Positions 1 through 9,839 of a stretch of DNA of 45,971 bases are shown here, one piece after another (position 1 is the first letter of the stretch; every line of letters begins with the position of its first letter). This DNA comes from Stentor coeruleus (lineage: Eukaryota > Ciliophora > Heterotrichea > Heterotrichida > Stentoridae). The DNA is taken from NCBI GenBank assembly GCA_001970955.1, contig MPUH01000561.1, positions 1 to 45,971 of the forward strand, given 5' to 3'. The notes under the pieces were generated by a model. That model searched no databases and was not told the DNA's origin. It saw only the letters and a list, made by a program, of their open reading frames with translations. A program made the position numbers and the translations under genes.

Positions 1-139
1 TTCAGCCTCCCATTTCCTCTATAGATGAGTCAATAGGTCTGAAAATATTTATCTTTTCTTAATTTTATTAATATTTTTTTTCAGCCTCCCATTTCCTCTA
101 TAGATGAGTCAATAGGTCTGAAAATATTTATCTTTTCTT
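1..139. repeat. 60-bp direct repeat at the window edge
   Basis: Positions 1-60 and 80-139 are identical, with a 19-base AT-rich spacer between them. The window begins exactly at the first base of copy one, so the repeat may extend to the left. No N separates the copies, unlike the five other duplications in this window. It may be a true repeat or an unmerged assembly overlap. Read on the minus strand, each copy encodes a short tail ending in TGA, but I cannot connect it to a gene. Confidence 0.85.
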
Positions 140-237
140 TAAGCTTTCCATAAAGTAATTGATTAATGATAAAGCAACATATTCATTTACTAAGCTATTT
201 TAGAACAGAAGTAAGATTATTATTATCATCAAAAGAT

Positions 238-1245
238 TTATGAATAACTATCAAAAATATCCCATGAAATTTCTCTAAAAAATTTATGTTTTTTCACATC
301 CATAGCCTTGCCTTGAAGATTTCCTAAGCGATATGCAGGCTCAGTATGTAGCAGACGACGAATTAGATCTTTAGAAACAGGATCAACACTACGAGTAAAT
401 TCAAAACTTCCTCTAAGAATATTCTGACATATTTCAGGGTAACTTTCTCCTTGGAAAGGAGGATGCCTACTTAAATCATACCCACATAGCATTTCATATA
501 AGAGTATTCCTAAAGCCCAAAAGTCTACAGCATATGTATATGCATTTTTTCTTATTACTTCAGGAGCCATATATTCAGGGGATCCACATATTGTATGGGC
601 TCTATCATTATTTATCTCTTTTGCCAGACCAAAATCAATTAGTTTAGCGTTTCCATTATCAGAAATCATTATGTTTTCAGGCTTTAAATCCCTATAAACA
701 ATACCTTTATTGTGAAGCGTTTCAATAGTTATCAGTACTTGTGCAGATATATTAATAACTTCTGGAATTTTAAGTCTTTTTTTTCTCATAGTGTGAAAGA
801 GATCGCAGCCGTTTATAAGCTCAAGCACTATATATATATTTTCTTCATCTTCTAATCTTCCAAAGTATTTTACTATAAAAGGATTTGAGAGTTTCTCAAG
901 AATCTGCGATTCGATTAAAGCATATTTTGAAAGTTCTTTAGGTATTATCTTTAGTGCATAGTCTCTGTAATTAAGTGAAGCTGTTATAACACGTCCCCCT
1001 TTGCCTCTACCTATGCATTTGCCAAAATCAAAATCTTTGAGTGAATAAGGAAAGATAGGAGTATCTTGTTTAGATCTTGACACACTTTTATCTGGAGTAT
1101 TTGGCTTTATTCTACTATCAGGATTACAAGATCTAACTGACGAGTAATGAGAACGAGAACTTTTTCTGATAGTATAGGCTTTTGGTTGAGCTAACAGTGG
1201 TGGTAATTGATTGTTTGTCTTTTTCCTATAAGTAAATAAATTCAT
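238..1245 (-). CDS. AGC-family (PKA-like) serine/threonine protein kinase
   Basis: A kinase that transfers phosphate from ATP to Ser/Thr. Residues are numbered on the unspliced frame. The glycine loop GRGKGG lies at 79-84, the catalytic Lys is K99 in YALKII, the catalytic loop is YRDLKPEN (184-191), DFG is at 204-206 and APE at 227-229. The segment TICGSPEYMAPE matches the PKA activation segment and keeps the phosphorylatable Thr (T218). The first 70 residues are basic and Ser/Pro-rich. The protein stops about 14 residues after the kinase core, so the AGC C-tail with its hydrophobic motif is missing and no cyclic-nucleotide domain is attached. Five residues (DLSRH) interrupt the usual CG-x-PPF motif. 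They are encoded by a 15-nt intron at 467-481 whose removal leaves CGHPPF, giving 330 aa. The kinase class is certain; PKA kinship is likely. Confidence 0.93.
   Translation of the reverse strand: MNLFTYRKKTNNQLPPLLAQPKAYTIRKSSRSHYSSVRSCNPDSRIKPNTPDKSVSRSKQDTPIFPYSLKDFDFGKCIGRGKGGRVITASLNYRDYALKIIPKELSKYALIESQILEKLSNPFIVKYFGRLEDEENIYIVLELINGCDLFHTMRKKRLKIPEVINISAQVLITIETLHNKGIVYRDLKPENIMISDNGNAKLIDFGLAKEINNDRAHTICGSPEYMAPEVIRKNAYTYAVDFWALGILLYEMLCGYDLSRHPPFQGESYPEICQNILRGSFEFTRSVDPVSKDLIRRLLHTEPAYRLGNLQGKAMDVKKHKFFREISWDIFDSYS
467..481 (-). other. 15-nt intron (silent, in frame) in the kinase gene
   Basis: Sense-strand GTATGATTTAAGTAG, phase 2. It has no in-frame stop. Its removal restores the conserved CGHPPF motif of AGC kinases. 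Confidence 0.88.
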
Positions 1246-1306
1246 TATGTTTATAATTTACAATCATTTCAATAAAAATTAGATAAGTCCTATTATTAAG
1301 AATTAT

Positions 1307-2206
1307 TTAAGATGCTTCTACCTCTGCAGCTTCCGGATTATTATTCACTCCATCACTTTCAGTTTTTTTAGCCTTTGGAGTAAAAATTGCCCTTGCAGAT
1401 GCATTGATATCAGACTTAAATACCCCTGACCCAGTTGTATGAAGACCACTCAATCTATTAGTTTCTAGTTTGTGGGCTATTTTCATTTCCTTCTGAATAT
1501 TCTGATATTTTTTTATCAAACTTTCTAACTCTGCAGCCCTTTGCTTTCGAAGTTCTTCAAAACCATTTTTTGCTTTCATGATGAGTCTATTCATTTCATT
1601 TTCTTGTCTCTTTGCTAAAGCAGCAAGATTTTGCTGGATTTTAGATATCCTTTCATCGCCCCAAGTGAGCTTTTCTTTCTCTTCCAAATCCACCATTGTT
1701 TGCTGTATCACATGAGCCTCTTTATATTCTTTATTACGAACTAAAGTATCCTGAATGCGCTTGAGGTTAAGGTACTCTGAAGAATGCTTTGGAATAATTG
1801 GAATACTTTCTTCTAGCTGCTTTGTTGTTGTTTCAGTTTCATTTGCCTGGCGTTGCTTCATTTGCTCCTCAGATTCTTTACATTGAGCCTTATATTTTTC
1901 AATCCTGTCATCCCAGTCATTGTTGAAGTTTTTTAGCTCTTCATTGTACTCGCTTTCAATATCGTTTGCTTCCTTTTCCTGTTTTTGCTTTAGTCTTTCC
2001 TCTTTCTTACGTTTTTGGTCTTGTTTTAGTTTGAGTATGCGCTGATAAACTGTGTCAGCTTCTAGAAATCTTCCATTATTTTCATGGTCTTTTCTTTGCT
2101 CTTCTAAAGTGTTTCTATATGATATTTACATTAGCTCGTCCATTTCATCATTCTCACCTCCAGCTTCATTAACTTCATTAGCTTCTTTAGCTGGGCTTTC
2201 CTCCAT
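1307..2206 (-). CDS. coiled-coil protein, function unknown
   Basis: A charged, almost wholly helical protein of 294 aa after splicing. The start is the ATG at 2204-2206 (MEESPAKEAN). The frame meets a TAA at the splice site and resumes after a 15-nt intron (2115-2129), then continues through a later Met at 1861 that would be taken as the start if the intron were missed. The middle is rich in Lys, Glu and Gln (for example LKQDQKRKKEERLKQK) and is predicted coiled coil by eye. The C-terminal 45 residues are less charged. No catalytic motif or named domain is visible. It lies 61 bp upstream of the kinase gene on the same strand. A cytoskeletal or scaffold role is a guess from composition only. 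Confidence 0.85.
2115..2129 (-). other. 15-nt intron in the coiled-coil gene
   Basis: Sense-strand GTAAATATCATATAG, phase 2. It contains an in-frame TAA at the 5' splice site, so it must be removed to join the exons. Confidence 0.93.
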
Positions 2207-3600
2207 TTATTACCACTAATATTGTCAAATAATTTTGAATTTAAACTACTATTGATGCGAGAAGTTCAATTTACATTTCATGCTTATAAGTTTTTCTATA
2301 AATTTATAATGTTTTTAATTTATATCGATTAGTTATAGCTATTAGACTTTATAAATTGTATATATTTGAGTTTTTAATCTAATTATTATAAGGAGTTTTT
2401 TCTTTTATTCTTAATAACCTAAAGAATATTATAAGAGTTTACGCTAGTTTTATATGCTTTTGTTTTGATGATTAGGTTAATAAAAATTTAGTTGCTTGAG
2501 CCAATGAATAATTTCTATTTATTTTTTTGTCATAAATCAAAATTTCTTATTCCTTCCTAATGCAACAAATTTTCAACCAAAAAATCAATTAAAACTTTAA
2601 GCATTTCAAAATTGCATATGGCAGATATTAATTTATATACTAAAGTAATTCAATTCAGCTATGAAATCAATTTTTAATAAGTAAATCTAATTCAAATTTA
2701 GATTTTAGAATGAATAAATAAATATCTATTAGCATCATTCAAATTTTTAAGGAAATGGAAAACTAAAGTTTAAATAATATAAAATATAATAAAAAGGTAA
2801 ATATTTAGAAGTTGGTATCATCTAGCAGTCAGATATAAGTTTAAGTGAAAAAAAATGGATGAAATCTATAAATACATCTTATCAGATTTTATTTCTACAA
2901 AGATTGATAATCTCTTCTAATTGACTATGCTTCAATTATAACTTATTAAAGTAAAAATAAATGAAAGTGATTTAGATAATAGTTAAAGTCTATTCAATTC
3001 GTTATAAATATTCAAATAAGAAACAAAAACTTTATAAAGCAAAATTAGAATTATAAATTTAAAGTTAATAGTTATTAAAATATAAGTTATATATATTAAT
3101 TATGCCATTTATCGAATTAGTAAAATAAATAACTTTTTAAGACAGCATTTAATTTTTTTCATTTATATCTGGTTAAAGTTTATCAATTGCTTTCTTAATA
3201 ATATAATTCTCTATATTTTGTTTATTAATGCTTTTATTATTAATGTAAAGATATTAAAAGTAGCCTTGACCTTTAGTTAATAAATTCTAGCAATTAGTTT
3301 ATTGATAAATTACCTTGGACTTAATTAAACTTTAATTTATCTGACTATTTTTTTCCTTATTAGCACGTTTTTTAAAAAAAAATATTGTAAATTTTTTGAA
3401 TGCAATTCAAAATACATGAGAATGATATTTATAACAAAAATATATAAGATAATTCTTAAAAATGTAACCATGACCACGACAGAAGAATTAAATTTGACTG
3501 AAGCTAAAAGACAATCTGAATATGATAAAGCTTCAAGCTCTTGAAAATATTCATTTCCGATGCTTATTAAACAGCGTACTAATTTTTATAAATATATGAA
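2207..3600. other. AT-rich gap of 1.4 kb
   Basis: No gene is supported. Two tiny frames occur on the plus strand: one from 2854 (MDEIYKYILSDF..., stop after 21 codons) and one from 3469 (MTTTEELNLTEAK..., 24 codons). Neither has a recognised domain. The stops are mostly TAA, as expected for random AT-rich sequence. Confidence 0.6.
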
Positions 3601-4956
3601 CTATCTAGTTGATTCATAAAGTATATGCTTCCCCCAGAATTTCCTAATAAAAGCAAAGACTTTAGTTCTATTTCTATGATTCCATTCGTTTTCTGAATTT
3701 ATCTCCCCTTGCAAATGAAAAACTTCAGAGACTAATAAAGAAAGTCCTTCAGAATTTTGCATCCATGAATTTCTGGTTTCATTAATCGTATTCTCTAGCA
3801 TTTTTTTTGCTACGTTATAGTCATTATCAAGCAATTGAAATAGAATTTCAATCAACTTTTCTTTGAAATAGTCAAGCATTACACCTTCGTCGATTTCTAT
3901 TTCCTCAATTATCCATCTCGACCCATAAACATCAATGGTGCCACTACATTCAAAACACTCAAACTTATGTGAAATTTTTGCTGTAATTTGAACCTTTTCA
4001 TTGAAATCACAGCTTACATTTTTAGTGCTTAACAAGAAAACAATAGCAAGTTTTCTTCCAAATTCTACTGATTTTGGATGCTCGAATATTTTAGGAAACT
4101 CTACAGGCAGACTTGAAGTTGCAGAAAAAGTTAACTGAATATTATGAATCTTCCCAGTAAGCACAGACTTACAAATATTTGGAAACTGCAAAGATAAGCT
4201 TCTAATATCAAGTACTGGATAATAGTTTCCTGTAAGTGAGTAAAAATTTAAGAGCTGTGAGTCATGCATATATCCAATACCAATTGATGTAAAACTAAAC
4301 TCAAGATCTCTGTATTCATCTAAGCTAATTTTCGCTCTGTCTAATACAGAACAGGGATTTGGGTCTTGGCTAGCTGCAAAAAGCATAACTGAAGCAATAT
4401 TATTAACGTAAATTCTGTGTTTCAACACTTTTAACGCTAATCTTACTCCATCTACTATTTCAGCTGACCCTGCACCCTCAAGTTTTTTTATAATCATATC
4501 CAATTTAGTTTTGCCTGCTAAATTAGTTTTAACAAGTCCGCACTGCTTTTTTACAAAGGTGTTATAAGTTACAATGCTCATTCGATCATACTCTGTTAGT
4601 TCGTTCAAAGTATAGGCTAGGCATCTCTTGATCTCATCAAGCCATTGTTCAGAAATATGACTTGATAGCTCGATAATAATTACTAAATCGCATCCTAATC
4701 GTTCTGCTGGTGATGCACAGTCAAAACTTAATACAACTGGTAACTCAACAGGAAGTCCGCTTGTAAGATGAATATAGTTAGTAGCGAAATTTAATGATAA
4801 TTTTGAATTTGAAAGAAACTTTGAAAAAGATGCAGGGGTAACTGACACAGGCTCATCATCTTCTTGCAAAAATTTTTTACTAACTTCAGTGCTAATATTA
4901 ATAGATGAATTGCTATTCTTTGTTTCACAGCAATCTTTTATCATTTTTGACCCCAT
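3601..4956 (-). CDS. von Willebrand factor A domain protein with a lost metal site
   Basis: 451 aa. The pattern at about 88-260 (CDLVIIIEL..., ..L.EYDRMSIVTYNT..., ..GAGSAEIVDGVRLAL...) follows the VWA fold of the family found with ubiquitin-ligase or plant WAV3-type proteins. The metal-binding (MIDAS) residues are gone. D-x-S-x-S is replaced by E96-x-S98-x-H100, the GGT/N loop by GAGSAE, and the final D of the LSDG strand by LFAAS. The domain is probably a non-metal binding platform. The C-terminal 190 residues form the usual beta/helical extension. No RING or U-box is present. The stretch 3944-3958 (GTGTTTTGAATGTAG on the sense strand) could be an in-frame intron because it has A at position 10, but position 9 is A, so I left it as coding. 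Confidence 0.85.
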   Translation of the reverse strand: MGSKMIKDCCETKNSNSSINISTEVSKKFLQEDDEPVSVTPASFSKFLSNSKLSLNFATNYIHLTSGLPVELPVVLSFDCASPAERLGCDLVIIIELSSHISEQWLDEIKRCLAYTLNELTEYDRMSIVTYNTFVKKQCGLVKTNLAGKTKLDMIIKKLEGAGSAEIVDGVRLALKVLKHRIYVNNIASVMLFAASQDPNPCSVLDRAKISLDEYRDLEFSFTSIGIGYMHDSQLLNFYSLTGNYYPVLDIRSLSLQFPNICKSVLTGKIHNIQLTFSATSSLPVEFPKIFEHPKSVEFGRKLAIVFLLSTKNVSCDFNEKVQITAKISHKFECFECSGTIDVYGSRWIIEEIEIDEGVMLDYFKEKLIEILFQLLDNDYNVAKKMLENTINETRNSWMQNSEGLSLLVSEVFHLQGEINSENEWNHRNRTKVFAFIRKFWGKHILYESTR

Positions 4957-5754
4957 TTACTTGATTATTAAGCATGAATTTCAAAAATTAATATCCTAAA
5001 GAATTATTGCAAACCTAAAAAGAGCACATTTTTATATCAAAGCCAGTATTTATTAACCAAAAATTTATGAAATACCTCTTAATTTATAAAAACTGAATGA
5101 ATTAGTGCTAATAAATTTTAGTCAATTAGGGGCTTATTTTACACTAGTAATTGATATTGTAATTTTTTATAAAATGAAGAGGACTATAACAATAATAATA
5201 AATGATGAAGAGAACTGTAAAGAATCAAATTTTTAGTGGAAACTCCAACTTATTGAATTTTCATAAAGGAAAAGAGATTACCGCATATATTTTTAATACT
5301 GGTTCAGCCAAAGAAGTTTAATAAATTATCTATTGATATAGAGCTTACAGTATAAACCGTGATAGCATTATTTAAAAAATTAGGCTACGGTTAAAAATAA
5401 AGTTAATATGTAGCAAGAACTAATTAATGAATGCCTTTATCCTTATAGTTTTTTTCTGTGTATTGATTTTTAATTATAGCTATTTATAAACTTACATCAA
5501 ACTCTTTAATAATTACTTAACTATATATTATTTAAATAATAATTATATTAAGCCATTTAATATCTAATTAAAGTTGATTCTTTAGCAAAGCATAAAATTT
5601 TAATTTTAGTATTATAATACAACTCTTGATAGAATCATAAAAAACTTCGTAGAAAACATTGAAAACAAGAGAAAACAACTAACAATTGATTAATATAGAG
5701 TTCACGACTGTGAACGATATATTTTCTAACTAACCAAGTATTATAATAAAACTC
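4957..5754. other. intergenic gap of 0.8 kb
   Basis: AT-rich. I see no frame, RNA gene or long repeat that I can support. A short imperfect direct repeat (ATGAAGAGGACTATAA-like near 5174 and ATGAAGAGAACTGTAA near 5205) is present. Confidence 0.6.
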
Positions 5755-6795
5755 TTATTTTTTTCCAGTCTTAAATTTACTTGCTTGAATATACTGCTGG
5801 CTCTCAATTTCTTGTTGCGATTTAGAATCCTTAGGGTTTTTTTCTGCATTTTGAGATGGAGGATAGAAAACTGGATCAGGAATCTGTGGAACCGAGTTAA
5901 ATATGTTCATAGGTACGAAATACATCGAATTTCCTATAGCTATTTGTAAATCAGGTGGAAAACAGTCGCGGATTGTCCAAGTAAACATTTCAAGAGTGCT
6001 GAAAGGCCCATGCATCAGTCCTTCAAGGTCTTTATAGTACCATATTTTTTCAAATGGTTTAGTGCCAGGGGCGAAAGTAATATTTGATTTGCCAAACGGT
6101 ATTCCAAATTCAATTAATGTCTGGGCAAAAGGGTTACCTATAGCAAAGTGATATCTCAACAAATACAAATCAAATGTAGGAGCAGGAACAGTAGGTTTAG
6201 CAGCAGTTTTATTAGGCTCAAATTGGAATTCTTCTTTGCTTGGTTCATCCCATTCTGGAACCTCAGTATCATCATCATTTTGAATATTTTTTAATTTCTC
6301 TTCAACCTGTAGGTCAATTTTTGTAAATTTTTCTTCAAGATCTATTTCTTCATTTTCTTTAGTTTCAAAATTTTTTACATTTGAGCCAAAAACAAGTTTT
6401 ACCTCAGCAGGCCTCTCATCTTTTAATTGAGTTTTTTCTGTGTTTTCGATTTTGCCCTTAGATTTTGGGAGAGATTCTTTATTTCCTTCTTCTTCATACC
6501 ATTCAGGCATTTGCTCAGACCTTTTTTCCCTTACAGGATACTTTCTGCTATTAGGTTCATCTCCAAGCGAATGAGCGAACGGAAAAATTGCAGTTAAAAG
6601 AGGTGGACTTGGTTGATGCAATAAAACTTCGGTTATTTCATCTTTGCATTTCATCTCTGGTTCAAGCAAATTTCTGTAATGCTTTAGAATATACTCTCTA
6701 GTATATTTGTGGGTCGCAAAGTTTCCAAGACCTTTGCTTCTCCAATCCGGCCTATGATGATAATGCGGTGCTAGTTTTCTCGCTCTAGGGTCCAT
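5755..6795 (-). CDS. GYF-domain protein with a possible eIF4E/4EHP-binding motif
   Basis: 346 aa. The GYF domain sits at about 251-300. Its signature IWYYKD-x-x-G-x-x-HGPFS-x-x-x-M-x-x-W and the downstream CFPPDLQIAIG match the fold that binds proline-rich peptides in GIGYF/PERQ and related proteins. Near the N terminus, YTREYIL (31-37) resembles the Y-x4-L-hydrophobic motif by which GIGYF-type proteins bind eIF4E or 4EHP, and it lies at a similar distance from the start. Between the two are acidic, low-complexity stretches (about 90-195). Together these suggest a translation repressor or mRNA-decay adaptor, which is an inference. The gene is divergent from the TPR-SET gene, with 183 bp between start codons. 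I found no intron by the consensus. Confidence 0.88.
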   Translation of the reverse strand: MDPRARKLAPHYHHRPDWRSKGLGNFATHKYTREYILKHYRNLLEPEMKCKDEITEVLLHQPSPPLLTAIFPFAHSLGDEPNSRKYPVREKRSEQMPEWYEEEGNKESLPKSKGKIENTEKTQLKDERPAEVKLVFGSNVKNFETKENEEIDLEEKFTKIDLQVEEKLKNIQNDDDTEVPEWDEPSKEEFQFEPNKTAAKPTVPAPTFDLYLLRYHFAIGNPFAQTLIEFGIPFGKSNITFAPGTKPFEKIWYYKDLEGLMHGPFSTLEMFTWTIRDCFPPDLQIAIGNSMYFVPMNIFNSVPQIPDPVFYPPSQNAEKNPKDSKSQQEIESQQYIQASKFKTGKK

Positions 6796-6978
6796 AATTT
6801 GAATAATATCTTAGTAACATTCTAATATCTATTTTAGGCTCTCGAACATTCTTCTTATTTCTATAAGATGTTTTTGATTAAATTTCTTTTGAAACTTAAT
6901 ATAACTGAACAATAAGCCAAAGCTAATTATAATCATGAAACAGTTATCTAAATAACTAAAAATCAAGTTTATAAAACA

Positions 6979-8697
6979 ATGGTTGACTTGGAAAATACAG
7001 TTGAAAGCTTTAAATACCAAGGCAACCTTGCCTATAAAAAGCAAGACTATTCAACAGCTTTTTCATTATATACTCAAGGAATTTCAATGTTCCCAGATAG
7101 CCAAATTCTTTATCTAAAAAGAGCTCTTGTTTATTTATCACAGCACAAGTACTTAGAATCATTAGCAGATTCATCAAAGGCAATAGAACTTGATTTTAAC
7201 AATCCTAAAGGTTACTATCGCAAAGCTTGTGCTCTGCAAGAACTTGGGGAACTTGAAAGTGCTTTATCTGTATTAGATCAATGCATACAATTAAACCCTA
7301 ATTCTACAGCTATTGGAAAGATTATTATCTTAAAAGAGGAAATTACTAAAGCATTTGAAAAAGGTAGGTTTTTACCAGCTTATCATCCAGAAAGACAAAA
7401 GTTTAATGATCTAATCAGATGGCTTGCTGATGGAGGTGCTATCTTTCCTAAAATTCATATAGAATTCTATAGTCAGGATTCAAGAGGAGTTCATTGTATT
7501 AGAGCGATACGCAAGAAAGAATGCATTCTTTATATACCTCTTACTCATATTATTACTTTAGAAGTGGCTCAGTCATCACCAATCGCCCAAAAAATGCTAG
7601 CAAACAATTTAAATCTTTTGTCCCCTAAGCACTGCTATCTTTCTACCTTTATTATTCAGGAAAAACAAAAGCCAGATAGTTTTTGGGCTCCGTACATAAG
7701 AATCCTTCCTGAGCATTTTCAAAACTTTCCAATATTTTTTACTGAAGAAGAAAAAGAATATTTAGTTGGCACATCTTTTATTGATTTAGTAAACGAAAAA
7801 ATTACTGATATAAAAGAAGACTATAATACAATTTGTAGTGTTGCACAAGAATTTATTGAAGTTAGCTTTGAGGAATTTTGTAGAGTTAGAATGGCTGTAA
7901 GCTCAAGAATTTTTGGTATGGAAATTGAAAAAAAAAGCACTGATGGATTTGTCCCTCTTGCTGATATGCTAAATCATCAAAAACCAAAGCAAACTTTTTG
8001 GAAATTTTGTCAACAAAGAAATGGATTTATAATAGAAGCAGAAGTTGATATATCTAAAGGCCAAGAAGTTTTAGATAGTTATGGAATTAAGTGTAATTCA
8101 CGTTTTCTTCTGAATTATGGCTTTACACTTGATGATAATGATGCTAATGAATTTCCTTATTTGATTAAACTTTCAGAAGACCTTCCTTTTTATGAAGAAA
8201 AATTGAATTTTTTGAAAGCTAAATCCCATGTTTTTCGTATGTTAAAAGATACTAGCAAGCCATGCCTTCAAGAAATGCTTACTTATATGCGACTTATTGA
8301 AATTGATGATCTTGAATTTTTAAATCAAGTTATAGATGAATTTTTAGATAGTGACTTTTTTACTCAAGGAAAATATTTGAATGCCTTTAGTCTAAGCATT
8401 GAAAAAAAAATCCTTCAAAGGCTTGAAAAAATTAGCAATGAATATTTACAGAGATATCCTAATAGTATTGAGGAAGATGAAGAAGCTTTAAAAAATGAAG
8501 CTACACAAAACGAAAAGAATTGCATTGTGATAAGAATGGGAGAGAAATCAATTTTAAATTACTATCTCAAAATGGCTCAGGAAATATTAGCTGTGTTCGA
8601 CTTGCCTTCAGCTTCTATAGACTTAGGTAAAGTTTCAGCCCCTTACAGATCATATATAGTTTCTTCATTAATACCACTAAAAAATCGTCCTAGGTAA
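6979..8697 (+). CDS. TPR + SET-domain lysine methyltransferase (SETD3/RuBisCO-LSMT type)
   Basis: 572 aa. Three tetratricopeptide-like repeats occupy about 8-108 (for example NPKGYYRKACALQELGE). A SET domain of the SETD3/SETD6/LSMT class follows at about 140-385. It includes the I-SET insert (residues 190-310), the ADMLNH motif at 328-333 that forms part of the S-adenosylmethionine pocket, DSYG at 367-370 and FLLNYGF at 376-382. The C-terminal helical part (400-560) fits the LSMT substrate-binding region. Such enzymes methylate Lys or His on non-histone proteins (SETD3 acts on actin His73), and the TPRs suggest a protein partner. The start ATG at 6979 is the first after upstream stops. A GT...AG 15-mer at 7364-7378 lacks A at position 10, so I kept it as coding. 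Confidence 0.92.
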   Translation: MVDLENTVESFKYQGNLAYKKQDYSTAFSLYTQGISMFPDSQILYLKRALVYLSQHKYLESLADSSKAIELDFNNPKGYYRKACALQELGELESALSVLDQCIQLNPNSTAIGKIIILKEEITKAFEKGRFLPAYHPERQKFNDLIRWLADGGAIFPKIHIEFYSQDSRGVHCIRAIRKKECILYIPLTHIITLEVAQSSPIAQKMLANNLNLLSPKHCYLSTFIIQEKQKPDSFWAPYIRILPEHFQNFPIFFTEEEKEYLVGTSFIDLVNEKITDIKEDYNTICSVAQEFIEVSFEEFCRVRMAVSSRIFGMEIEKKSTDGFVPLADMLNHQKPKQTFWKFCQQRNGFIIEAEVDISKGQEVLDSYGIKCNSRFLLNYGFTLDDNDANEFPYLIKLSEDLPFYEEKLNFLKAKSHVFRMLKDTSKPCLQEMLTYMRLIEIDDLEFLNQVIDEFLDSDFFTQGKYLNAFSLSIEKKILQRLEKISNEYLQRYPNSIEEDEEALKNEATQNEKNCIVIRMGEKSILNYYLKMAQEILAVFDLPSASIDLGKVSAPYRSYIVSSLIPLKNRPR

Positions 8698-8894
8698 ATA
8701 ATGATAATGAACTTATTAAATTCTTAAATTAGTTGTGAATACCACAAAAGATTTTAAGCAATCGTCTAAATAGGCAATTTAATATATTTTTTTGAATTAA
8801 ATTTCTAAAATTTAAGTATCCAAATCTATATTCATCAAGAAGCATTGAATATTTCTAAACTACTTTTTTAGAACTATAGCCTAATCAATTAATT

Positions 8895-9839
8895 CTATTT
8901 AGCCATCACTTTTTCCATCTTATTAAACTCATTCTCCACAGATTTTTTGAATTGTTCAAACTGAGTAATCAAGTCATCAAACTTAAAATTCTGAAGTTTT
9001 TCTTCAATTCTTTTCTGCCTTTCTTTGATTTCATTAACACGCTCATTAAACCTTGACCCCTCATCATGTACTCTTTTTATTGCTTCTAGTCTTTCTATTA
9101 CCTCAGGTAACACTGGGCCAATTTCATCACAAATATCAACTAAAGGGTACATCGTATCAATAGCTTTTTGCTCAACACTAGAAGTCTGAAGAGTTACTAA
9201 CTGGTCTTTAATCATGTCCATTTCAGCATTCAACTCTTCTGCTTGCTTGTTTATTGCTTCAAGTTTTTTTGGATTCATATGCGACATGCGCTTTTTGATA
9301 TGGCCTAAGGCTTGTTGTATATTATAGTAGCCATAATCAGCATTCCATATACCAAGAGTTTCCTCAAGCTTTGAGATTCTAGTTGAAATCCCTGCAACAG
9401 ATGATACATGTCTATCACCTACTTCACAAACTTCTTCAGGTAAAGAGGTGTTTAAAATATAAGTTGAGTTTTCTGATTCTGGTAGAACTCCAACTAAAGC
9501 TTTACCAATATTTCTTGTAACGTTACTCTCGATACCTAGATCACCTTCAATTTCTAGCCCTTGACCTCTAATAATATCTTCAGCATATTTTGTCATTGAA
9601 TTCATTTCATTCATATAAGAGTGATTTATTTGGAAAGGTTGAGGATCAATTTCGCTGACTACTTCTTGTTCAAGTTCTTCAAGTTCCTGTCTCAGCAAAG
9701 CTAGTCTTTGTTTGATTGTGAGCTTATCCCTGCCTTTGCTTAGGGGTATATAAATTAGAGGCTCTTGTGGGTTATCCCTAGGAGGATTTTCTTCGATAGG
9801 AGTTGAAGTGTCGCTCTCCAAAATAATCAATTCACTCAT
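8895..9839 (-). CDS. DCTN2: dynamitin (dynactin subunit 2, p50)
   Basis: 314 aa. The C-terminal half is the clearest match: MYPLVDICDEIGPVLPEVIERL and AIKRVHDEGSRFN align with the dynamitin segment whose human form has ..WSPIASTLPELVQRL and ..IKQLHEQAMQF. The rest is heptad-rich coiled coil (about 50-75, 155-215 and 240-312), as in the family. Human p50 is about 400 aa; this version is shorter mainly at the N terminus. Dynamitin forms the shoulder of dynactin and links the p150 arm to the Arp1 filament, so it helps dynein carry cargo. An LC8-type dynein light chain is encoded at 25.7 kb, but the two are not clustered. Confidence 0.85.
   Translation of the reverse strand: MSELIILESDTSTPIEENPPRDNPQEPLIYIPLSKGRDKLTIKQRLALLRQELEELEQEVVSEIDPQPFQINHSYMNEMNSMTKYAEDIIRGQGLEIEGDLGIESNVTRNIGKALVGVLPESENSTYILNTSLPEEVCEVGDRHVSSVAGISTRISKLEETLGIWNADYGYYNIQQALGHIKKRMSHMNPKKLEAINKQAEELNAEMDMIKDQLVTLQTSSVEQKAIDTMYPLVDICDEIGPVLPEVIERLEAIKRVHDEGSRFNERVNEIKERQKRIEEKLQNFKFDDLITQFEQFKKSVENEFNKMEKVMAK

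Noticed and set aside
6829..7044. Minus-strand 71-codon frame
   Set aside because: It overlaps the start of the TPR-SET gene antisense and has no feature of its own.
7364..7378. GTAGGTTTTTACCAG as a silent intron in the SET gene
   Set aside because: It has T, not A, at position 10, unlike all twelve accepted introns.
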